Positions 55,595 to 64,000 of a DNA stretch of 64,000 nt are shown piece by piece. Numbering within the stretch: position 1 is the first letter of the stretch; each line of letters starts with the position of its first letter. The notes under the pieces are model-generated. The model did not search any database. It was given only the letters and a program-made list of their open reading frames with translations, and was not told the DNA's origin. The position numbers and the translations under genes are program-made. Source of the stretch: Eleusine coracana subsp. coracana. Its lineage: Eukaryota; Streptophyta; Magnoliopsida; Poales; Poaceae. The stretch spans positions 36,717,511-36,781,510 of the forward strand of contig CM064424.1 of the NCBI GenBank assembly GCA_032690845.1. Direction: 5' to 3'.

Positions 55595-56764
55595 CTAAGG
55601 GATATCTTCCGCATTGGTGTAGTTCACTTGGGCACCACGTGATGGTGCATTCACATTCCTGCTCTGGTTCTGACGCTGGTTGTTGTTGTTGTTGTTGCGT
55701 CTTGGTGCAGTGCAGTTCTTTGCAAAGTGGCCGGTACGACCACAATTGTAGCAAGGGTAGTTGCCTCCACAATCAGCAGGCAGTGGGGCACCTGCACTCG
55801 GGTTCCCTTGTTGCTGATACGGTGCACGGTGCTGAGTGTTCTGCTGTTGATAAGGTGCACGAGGTGGGAAGTTCTGCTGCTGGGGTGATCTTGAGTAGTT
55901 CGGGCCAAATCGTCGCTGAAACTGTTGCTGCGGTGCTGCCCGGAAACATTGTCCGGTGGGTGAAGTATATATCAGGCGATGCTTCGCCTGCGGGGCAGCA
56001 GAGGCAGTAGCAGGGGCGTTTCTCTTGCGGTCTTCTTCTTCAACTTGGTGCATAGCGCCTTCCTGGACAATAGCAGTATTGACCAGATCATTGTATGTGC
56101 CAGTCGTCTGCCAAGTCAGACGTTCCTTGAGCGTGGCATTCATCCCACGCAAGAATGTGTATCTCTTCTTTTCCTCAGTATTAACACACTCGGTGGCGTA
56201 CTGAGCAAGATGATTGAAAGTTTCAGAATATTGGAGGACATTCCTCCCTCCTTGTTTTAGATCCATAAATTTCTGGAACTTTCTCTGCATGAGACCAACG
56301 GGGGTGAAATGAGCATGAAAAGCAGCTTTGAAGTCATTCCATTCCACGTGGAGTCCAGTGGGCAGAGAAGCTTCATAGTTGGCCCACCAGGCACTAGCAG
56401 AGCTATGGAGTTATTGGGCGGCGAACAACACCTTCTGGTGCTCGGTGCACTCCAGCAGACCGAATTTAGACTCGGTCTGACGCAACCAGTGGTCAGCGTC
56501 CAGCGGCTCTCTGGCACGCTCGAAGGTGGGTGGGTGGGTACCCAGGAAATCTAAGTAGGTGCTCTGATGGGGCTGGTTGTTGCGGTTGTTGTGGTTATCT
56601 CCACGTCCAGTTAGATGAGTCGTGATGTCGACCAACAGACGGAGCAGCTTGGAGTCATTCTGCTGCCTGTTGAGTGCAGCGGCCAGGACTTCAGCTAATG
56701 AAGGCTCAGCATTCGCTCCTTGCTGAGAGCTCTCATGATCTTGCTGGTTCTGAGTATGCACCAT
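55595..56764 (-). pseudogene. Tekay-like gag
   Basis: Likely start is the ATG at 56764 (MVHTQNQQDHESSQQG); the frame is open further upstream to 56812 without conserved residues. The N-terminal part has THPPTFERAREPLDADHWLR and FAAQ followed by a stop (56411-56413). The same frame goes on with ASAWWANYEASLP, WNDFKAAFHAHF, MDLKQGGRNVLQY and a Gln/Asn-rich linker. It ends with a CCHC knuckle (CYNCGRTGHFAKNC) and a basic tail to 55595. Gag forms the particle and binds the genomic RNA. One nonsense codon is the only break seen. Confidence 0.88.
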
Positions 56765-57051
56765 GCTGCAATTTATACGGTTGCACATTAGTTGGTTCTC
56801 ATAATATTCCATAAAATCACATGCACAAAAATATAAATTTGCAAGTGGTACGGTAAAATCTCAGAATGACAACCATCTTCATTGATTCAATCCAGTCTAC
56901 ATGGCTGTTAAAGGACATCATCACACGGTTCCTTGCATATATGTGTCGTTGCCTAGTTACGGTATTGTAGACATAATATGCAAGATTCACACTCCTACAT
57001 CGAACTAGGGATACATATACTACACGATCGTACACAAGGGTAGCGAATCAT

Positions 57052-57923
57052 CTACTCCTGGCCTAAGTCTTCCGGCTCTTCCGGTTCTTCCTGTTCCATA
57101 GGCTCTCCTGGTTCCTCCAGATCCATCATTTCCTCGTCATCAACACTGGCAGGTGCCATCTCCACATCATCTTGTTCTCCATACTCTATGAAGATCTCAT
57201 CCCAATTCCCTTCAATAGGAGATGGGCAGCCTTGAATGCGTTCAAGTCATCTTGAGCCTCAATCATATCATGCTCAAAATCCGCTGCATCCTGCAAGGCT
57301 TGGTCATGTTCTTCTAGAATTGCATCCATCTCTTCACTCTTGGCTTGGATTTGCTGGTTCAGTTCTGCAATTCCTTCATCTTTAGCTTGTTTTTTGACCA
57401 CAGAAAGTCGTAGTGTAGAATGGAACACATCCAATCACCGGCACAAGTTTGTGCACAAAGCGAACATGGACAATCCATAATACTCTATTATGGGCAGCAT
57501 AGGATCATGGTGGCGGTGGTTTGGATCAAAGATGAAATCCACACGCCTCATCCATTTGAAATCTGTCACATCATTAATGGGTAGCAAGGCAACGGATGTT
57601 CCAGCAACATCATGCTTGTGGTCTTCACAGAACCGAGTAAGTGCCTTGAATGCAGCTACATTCCAGGTGGAAGGCTGATCTGTCCCGGTGACGCTAAGGG
57701 TCCAAGATTCCCAGGCGGGGATGACGGAGTAGTTGGCGGGAACCGCCACATGGATGACACATGAGGGTACTCCATGCTCCTGGAATTCCTTGCCAACATA
57801 GGTGGGAGGAATGGAATATCCAAATCTCTGGAGAACTCTCCAAAACAGGTGAATCATCTCTGTAAACTCTAGGCCATCGGTAATTTCCTAACCTTGTGGT
57901 GGTTGTTCATTGTTTTCAGCCAT
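57052..57923 (-). pseudogene. Extra pre-gag ORF, copy 2
   Basis: About 290 codons from an ATG at 57923 (MAENNEQPPQ). A globular part follows (LFWRVLQRFGYSIPPTYVGKE, HGVPSCVIHVAVPA, AFKALTRFCEDH). Next is a heptad-rich coiled coil (ELNQQIQAKSEEMDAILEEHD, about residues 180-225) and a strongly acidic tail (MMDLEEPGEPMEQEEPEEPE). Stops at 57889-57891 and 57435-57437 and a one-base shift near 57200 break it. It lies 290 bases upstream of gag on the same strand. Its globular part is clearly related to copy 1 at 58178-59052. Not a gag, pol or env type; function unknown. Confidence 0.65.
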
Positions 57924-58177
57924 CTACAAAGAAAGTACTTTGATTCAGTCAATGAGTATGATTAACTTTGTTGTAACAACAATAGCTACTAATGGTACAC
58001 CCAATGCACAGCGCAAATCATCATAGTTTCCATACATGACTCGGAATATGTAGCCCTCGAGTTACAAAAACATCTCATGCATCAACCCCAAAATACAACA
58101 ACCTCGTGTGGTTCGACAAAAGTTACCTACCCAACTGATCCTGACTACCGAGACTAGGCTAGTCTACCATTATCCTC

Positions 58178-59052
58178 CTAGATCCTGCCTCGGGCGGGTA
58201 CCCCGTAGTCTATGTCAGACTCCTCATCCATATCCTCCTGCGGGTCCTCCTCCTTAGTGCTGCCGGTGGTGCAAGGGCTGCCTCAAGCTACTGCTACAGG
58301 CCCTGGTTCTCCTGGGCCAGGGTCTCTAAATCCTCTCCCATAAGCTCCATCTCGTGTTGTGCAGCCATCAACTGATGCTGCAGGTGCTCGTTGAGGGTGT
58401 CGTGCTATCCAGTCACCTCAGTAACGCGAGTCTCACTCGCCTCAAGAGCAGCGGTCAGCCGCTGAATCTCTCTCTGTTGTGCGTCGACCTATGTCTGCAG
58501 GTTATTCCTCAAAACCCAGACCTGCTGGGTCTCAGCCAGTATGATACTGCTGTGGCTGCTAGCCTCGCCATCCAAGTTGAGGAGGTACTCGGAGTAGTAG
58601 GACACACGGTGGTACCCTGCGTGGTATGTCGGGTAGTTGTCGCGGCCAATGCGCCTCACATGCACCTGCTAGACTGGGTTGGCCTGGTGCCAGATGGGGA
58701 TCATCTCAAACAGGGTCCCAGAGAGCGCTGCTGTGTGGCGCCCACAGAAGTGGGTGAGAGCCCTGTGGGTGACTCTCTCCAAGCCCTCATGGCGGCTCTC
58801 ACAAGACATCGTGCTCTCCATACCCTCCATGTCGAGGTTGCGCGGGTGTGTGGGCACGCTGATGTGCACCTCAGCAAGAGTCATGCCGTGATGACGGACC
58901 TCACGGCCCTTGTAAGAGGGCGGCTCGTCATAGCCCAACAAGCGTAAGAGATCCCACAACAGTGTAGGAATGCCACGGTGGTGGAGTCCGGTGGTGTAGC
59001 GCCACCCGTCATGCGAAAGCTCCTTAAAACCGTGGTCACCTATCTGGAACAT
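58178..59052 (-). pseudogene. Extra pre-gag ORF, copy 1
   Basis: ATG at 59052 (MFQIGDHGFKELSHDGWRYT). A globular part follows (LLWDLLRLLGYDEPPSYKGRE, HHGMTLAEVHISVPTHP, HRALTHFCGRH), aligning block by block with copy 2 (L-L/F-W...GY-x-x-PP-T/S-Y-x-G-x-E, then HG..., V-x-VP, R-A/AL-T-x-FC). After a stop at 58669-58671 the same frame continues with Tyr-rich linker and a coiled coil (REIQRLTAALEASETRVTEV). It ends in an acidic tail (EEDPQEDMDEESDIDYG, reached via a frame change) and a stop near 58178. The same three-part order as copy 2 argues for an old tandem duplication. Function unknown. Confidence 0.65.
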
Positions 59053-59963
59053 AAACCCAATGGTGAGTACAATATTCTATGAGTAACATAAAGCTCCTTA
59101 AAGTTTTTGTTCATCTTTTCCAGCCTCAAGGGTCAATAATACGGCAATGGGTCTTAAAACAAATTCAGTTTCAGATTGACATAGGCTTAATGTTTTGGCT
59201 CTACTAGACAGGGGAAAACTGGAAAGATGGTGAAACCTATTGGAGATGAAAATAGACTTCTAGGGCTTTCCAGATTGTATCTAAACACCTAAAAATTTGA
59301 AGTATATCTTTAGTTGTGAATTTTTGAAGTTGGCAGCTAAAAGAAAACAGGACAGATTCTTGTTAAACTTGTTATTCAGAATTTTATACTTATTAGGTTT
59401 AGAAAATTTTTATTCAGAGGTTGGTGAGCAAGGAGAGAACCAAATTTTAGTTTAGTTATAATGGGATGCATGATGCAAAACCTTCATTTTATTAACCTAT
59501 CGTTCCTCACAACACAACACCTAACTTGCCGAGACTTAGCGGCATGAATATGTGGTGACAACCCGCACTCAACACGTAAGTCATTCTAAAGGTTATACTA
59601 ACGGCGTTAGCATACCTGCAGAAAATTTATTGCAGAAACAATACATCAAATTCAAAAGAAACTACGAAAAGAAGCACAGTTCTACTAGTAACGATCCATG
59701 GAAAAAGGATCGCCCCGTGATAAGTCACGAGCCAACAGTGTCTCGTATCCGCCTACGAGCACAGACACCAATATCACGCATGTCGGTTAAGCACGCACGT
59801 ACCTTTGTTTGAAGAAGTCGTAGATGCAATAATGTAAACAATCATAACCCAGGTTAGCTTTGTCACCGACCTACTATCTATAGGGGCAATACTAACATAT
59901 CCTCACTCGCAACGTCGTGGTTTTTGAAAATACGATTTATTTGTTGTATTATCATGGACCATG
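59053..59963 (-). other. Leader between PBS and the first extra ORF
   Basis: About 900 bases of AT-rich DNA without a convincing frame. It may hold leader or intron sequence. No clear splice signals defended. Confidence 0.4.
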
Positions 59964-59975
59964 GCTCTGATACCA
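59964..59975 (-). other. Primer-binding site of the Tekay-like element, initiator tRNA-Met
   Basis: The minus strand reads TGGTATCAGAGC, two bases from the 5' LTR edge. Confidence 0.88.
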
Positions 59976-59977
59976 GC

Positions 59978-62900
59978 TGAGGCGCCCCTTCCCGATGGTA
60001 CTGATAACGCAGACACTTGATAATACAACATGGGTCCAAATTTAAATTTAATATTACATCAATTGGTCATCAGAGTGCAGCGGAATATTTCAAGTTCATA
60101 ATGTTTTGAAAACAGCGGAAGCAAATCGCGATAAGAAGCTACGAGCTTGACGATACAACATAGTAATGGTTCGTTCCCGAAGAACCATCACTCTAGCAAC
60201 ACACGTCAATACTGCAGCGACGAATCGGACTCCCAGTGGGCAGTCCGACCCTCAGGGACTTGCATGTCCCAGGGCAGCAAATTCTCAGGCAATTCTACCT
60301 CTTCATTACGTGATATCAACAGTGGCACAAAGCCTGAGTACTAATTACGCAGCAAGACTTACCTGTCAGACTTCTAGACATGCATTGGCTCTAATAGGTG
60401 GCTTGTTTTAAAAGACCCGCACTAAGCAACCTATTAGTTCTACCAAGTTTTATTTCTCAAAATTAACTGGGTAGAGCAGAAAGGTAACTTTAGTTGCAGT
60501 AACAGGATAATAAGGCAATACATAGAGTAAGTGCAACACAAGAGCAATAATTGTAACATCAACTATAAATATCATAGTTAACATCCAATACCAGGTTCAA
60601 CTACGTGACGACGCAATGACCAAGTGGTACTCATTACTGCGAGGGACAGCAATTGCAATTGATTTACACCAGCTGGGATAACCCGAGATACACGACACAT
60701 ACGCACCAGTTAAGGTCATATATGGCAACTTTTCGCAAGGATGAAAAATAACATGGTCCGGGTCCAGTCTCAGCGAGTGGGCATGCCGTTCTGCCAACAG
60801 TACTTCGTGGTATGAACCGCTCACTCCAGCAGTAGAAGGGTCAATGACCACTGTACTAGGTACCGTCCTCATTGCCGCGCTAATGCTACATCAGTTTACT
60901 AGTGCCCATAGACTAGCATGTATTCGGTACTATTCAATACTTGACCAAGGGGCCGACCACGGACAGGTCCTAGGTTCGACATGGCAGGGCTACCGCAGTT
61001 AACACCCATGTATTGCTGCAAACCTACACATGCATCTTCCCTGTCCGGTCATAACAGTAAAATATACATCTTTTTAGGTTCCCGTTCCAGTGGTCAAGTT
61101 CATTTCTTAGTATTAGTATCTACCGGGCCAAGTAGTTACTAAGCATAGCGAGATAGTACCGATACTACCAAAGCTCTAATGACAGTGACATAGGTCAATT
61201 GGGTATCATGCAAGGTGGGTTCCAATCAACTCCTTTGACCTAATGCAACATTGATCATAGACACTAGTAATATTGAAACTAGCAAACTTTATAAAGGGCG
61301 AATGTAAACCGGGGCTTGCCTGGATCGATGTTAGTGCTAGCAACTACAACGTCTTGCACTTGGGGATCAAGGTCCTTTTGAAGATCCTCTTCTTCCTGCT
61401 CCGGGTTGTTGTTGCCTATATGATAGAATTGAATTGTTGGTATTATCAGAATACCGTAGAATGCAATGATATGATGCATAATGTCTTTAAATGTTGATTA
61501 ACATTATTATTATGTTCTCGAAGCCGTATGCTTTAATATTCTCGAAGCCATATGCTTCAAAGAAACAAATTAGAGTTTCATCATTTTATGTGTGTCAATC
61601 ATTTAGTTAGGGTTGTTATAGTCCTTTAGAATAATTAAGCAATTTCAATAGTAACCAATCGATTCTGATCTTGAGTGATTTATCATGAACAGGGACATAG
61701 ATGAATTGTATTTTTACCAATTTACTGCCTCTGGATATAATTACTCTAATTACTAGCATTTATTAAAGTAAAATAGTGGTCTGAGCAATTAATTTAATTT
61801 AATTAAGTAAACTTAGGTTTCTGGACTTGTGTAATTTACTAGGCACAGAGACTTGTGTGAGTGATTTTTGTGCCAAGTGACAGGGGCCAATTAATTATAA
61901 AAGATAATTACTAGAATTAATTTAAGTAACCATACTAAATAAATTCCAGAGCCAAAAATAATTCATATTTTCCTAAGCCAAAAATTGTGGTTATAGATAG
62001 TTATGTAATTATTAAGCATGCCAAAAATCAAAATTAAATTTGGTTCCTAGAATATCTAGTGAATTAATTTGTGTTTGGACAATTAAATGAATTAATAAGA
62101 ATGCAAGTACAGAGGCAATGATTTATCAATTTACTAAAATAGAGCAATTCAAAATGAACCTAACAAATTTTATTTGAGCTTCATTGGGTTTAACAAATAG
62201 GCCACGTAGGAGCCGGTTCGGCTGCCAGTAGGCGCCAGTGGGCTTGTCGGAGCGGGGTGGCTCACGGCCGGAGAGCTCGCTGCCGGCGGCTGTGCGGGGA
62301 GAACGCTCGCCGCAGAAGCCAAGAAATGATGTGCGCACCACGGCGGATGGGATGGAAGAGTTCGCAAGGTGGTGTTCTCACCGGGAGATGGTCGGCGGAG
62401 CAGAGATCTTCGGCGGGGTCACGGAGACGGCTCGGAGCGGAAAAACGGGCGGGGTCGGCTCCTACAGCTTCACGGGAGCACCACGGAGAGCGGCATCAAG
62501 TCGACGTTGGAGGGTATGGCTGGAAGTAGGAGCTCATCGTGGAGGCGGCTTTGGTGATTGGCGGTGACGGTTCGGAGCCGGGGAAAAAGCAGAATGCCGA
62601 CGACTTTGCACATGAAAACAGGAAGGAGTTAAGGCGAGGTCGTTCGGCCGAGAGTTGCGCAAACGGTAGAGGAGGAAAGAGGGAACGAGGCTCACCGGAG
62701 ATGGCCAATTTTGGTCAACAGCAGAGGAGGTCACCGGAACTGTGGGTTTTGATATTTCTTCAAATTGGTTGAGCTCACGCAGGGAGTTGTCGTGGAAATA
62801 GCCCGGGGAGCTAGAGGGGAAGTGAGCGGTACGTGGGTGCTCTCGGCTGGGCTGGGAAGGCAGTGGGAGAGCGGGGCAGCATGGCGAGGTTGAGCTCTGC

Positions 62901-63689
62901 AATGGCGAGATGGCAGGGAGAGGGGAAATGGCAGAGAGCAGAGAGTAGAGAGCGAGAGAGAGTGTGCTTTTGAACTCGTGGGCTCGCATTCAAGTTGCGT
63001 AGAGGGAAGGAGTGAGTGGGGGGAGTGGGAGCGGTGAGAGCGGGCGGAATTGAAGTTTTGCCGGTCACGGCGATGGCGTGCAGAGAGGGAGAATGGTGGC
63101 CGTTAGGCAGGCTCACGGCTGAGGGCAAAGGAGATGGGACGGCAGAGGAGAAGTCAGCGGCACAGTGCACGCGAGGAGTCCCGAGGAAGAAGAAAGGGGA
63201 TTTAACACTGCGCCCCCTGATCTTTTAGATTTAGTGCAAACAGGTCCCTAGTCAAAATTGATTTTCATTAATTCAAAATAAAATAGCTAGGGACTTCCTA
63301 AATTAGTGAATATTGGTGGACTGACTATTTAAATGGTGGAGCACACTTTGGTGAATTTTATTTGAAATTTTCATTAACATATTTTTAGAATTAATTAAAT
63401 GCAATAATTTGTTACTTAAGAATCAATTAAATAATTGAGGGTCTTGCCAAACAGATAAAATGCCCAATAAATTCATAATATTCTATTTCATTATTACCAA
63501 CATGATTATGAATTTATTTAGCCCAATAAGTTGTATTGACATTTTTAAGTTGCTTCAATAAGTTGGTTGCAGGGTAATTAATTGCCTGGAATTAAATTAA
63601 TGGATGGGCTCTATCATTTTATGCTATAATTCCCATGATTTGTGCTCCTCATATTTGCTAAGTTAAGGTGAGACACCTGGGGTGTCACA
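59978..63689 (-). repeat. 5' LTR of the Tekay-like element
   Basis: 3712 bases, TGAGGCGCCC...GGTGTCACA (partner TGTGGCGCCC). It is colinear with 48488-52274 with small indels. The GC-rich block is at 62190-63200. Confidence 0.9.
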
Positions 63690-63694
63690 CACAT

Positions 63695-64000
63695 CACCGA
63701 CTAGACATGACCTAAGAGAATGACCTAGACCCTCTTGATAGTCCAATTTTTCCTATGGACTCAAAGCCCTAACAACTACTCAAGTGTTCCAAACACTTGC
63801 ACCATAGCTTGTCCTCCGCTTTGATCCATCTCCATCAACCCTTGGACTCCATCAAGATCACAAGCCTCCATGCTTGCGGTCATTGGCATCAATCACCAAG
63901 GACACCATCATCCACATGGTTTGTAATAGAGTTAAGAGATGATTCCTACATAGACAACACTCGTGTAGATGTTAGCTCACAATTTCATAGTTGTCATCTA
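63695..64000 (-). repeat. Family A LTR, continuation after the nested element
   Basis: This sequence resumes the LTR broken at 48487, after the second copy of CACAT. It runs off the window edge. No coding sequence. Confidence 0.6.

Larger units (their letters stand above)
48488..63689 (-). mobile_element. Tekay-like chromovirus (Ty3/gypsy), full length
   Basis: Long LTRs at 48488-52274 and 59978-63689, target duplication CACAT at 48483-48487 and 63690-63694, initiator-Met PBS and PPT. Gag, protease, RT, RNase H, integrase and a C-terminal chromodomain are in that order on the minus strand. Two extra paralogous ORFs lie between PBS and gag. LTRs of 3.7-3.8 kb, the PBS and the domain order point to the Tekay/Del group. 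Pol has at least four in-frame stops, integrase frameshifts and a protease lacking its active site, so it is defective. Confidence 0.93.

Noticed and set aside
55570..56010. Plus-strand Ser/Cys-rich frame
   Set aside because: Antisense of the gag zinc-knuckle and Gln/Asn-rich linker.
58354..58947. Plus-strand frame of 197 codons
   Set aside because: Antisense shadow of extra pre-gag ORF copy 1, whose minus-strand frame has a coiled coil and a paralogue.

Overview
The window looks like nuclear DNA of a grass (Poaceae). It is wall-to-wall LTR retrotransposon with typical plant lineages: Athila-like Ty3/gypsy primed by tRNA-Asp, a Tekay-like chromovirus primed by initiator tRNA-Met with 3.7 kb LTRs, Ty1/copia, and a LINE 3' end with a (TTG)n tail. 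I could not determine the species. No intact host gene is visible. The only host-gene trace is a multi-exon, minus-strand relic of the C-terminal part of BRF1 (TFIIIB subunit) at 37.3-38.8 kb.

Layout. 0-6.5 kb is a patchwork of LTR pieces: LTR family A (poly-C/G tract near one end), a gypsy polyprotein tail, and a chromovirus LTR with its PBS. 6.5-26.4 kb is a family-A LTR split by a 19.2 kb Athila-like element on the minus strand (6745-25953, TSD GGGAC). That element is itself split by a second, non-coding Athila-like element (10678-19526, TSD GGCGC). 27.9-35.8 kb holds a solo LTR (TSD GCCAC) and, 91 bp further on, a full-length copia element of the same family (28494-35751, TSD ACCAG, LTRs about 97% identical). 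37.3-38.8 kb is the BRF1-like relic, with a 140 bp solo LTR in one intron (TSD AAAAG). 39.2-39.6 kb is the LINE end. 41.2-44.1 kb is a decayed chromovirus integrase split by a 1.88 kb solo LTR (TSD ACAGA). 45.3-47.2 kb is a gypsy gag relic followed by LTR-like DNA. From 47.2 kb to the window edge another family-A LTR is split by a 15.2 kb Tekay-like element (48488-63689, TSD CACAT).

How the parts relate. All coding regions belong to retroelements and all carry stops or frameshifts, so nothing here looks autonomous today. The insertion order can be read from nesting: family-A LTR, then Athila-like element 1, then element 2 inside it. The copia element, with the most similar LTRs, appears youngest.

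The most unusual signal is architectural. Short palindromes (core CCGATCGG) occur about 49 times in 25 clusters, only inside the Athila-like elements and their solo LTR. They sit in LTRs, non-coding spacer and coding frames, and are nearly always paired at a 20-21 bp pitch (two helical turns). Family-A LTRs carry different palindromes at a similar pitch: CCGGCA-n-TGCCGG at 22 bp and CCGGACCGTCCGG at 21-23 bp. Copies of the Athila motif coincide with deletion and duplication breakpoints, and one contains the insertion site of element 2. A second notable feature is a tandemly duplicated extra ORF upstream of gag in the Tekay-like element. A third is a pair of extra ORFs downstream of pol in Athila-like element 1, one with a SUMO-interaction-like N-terminus.
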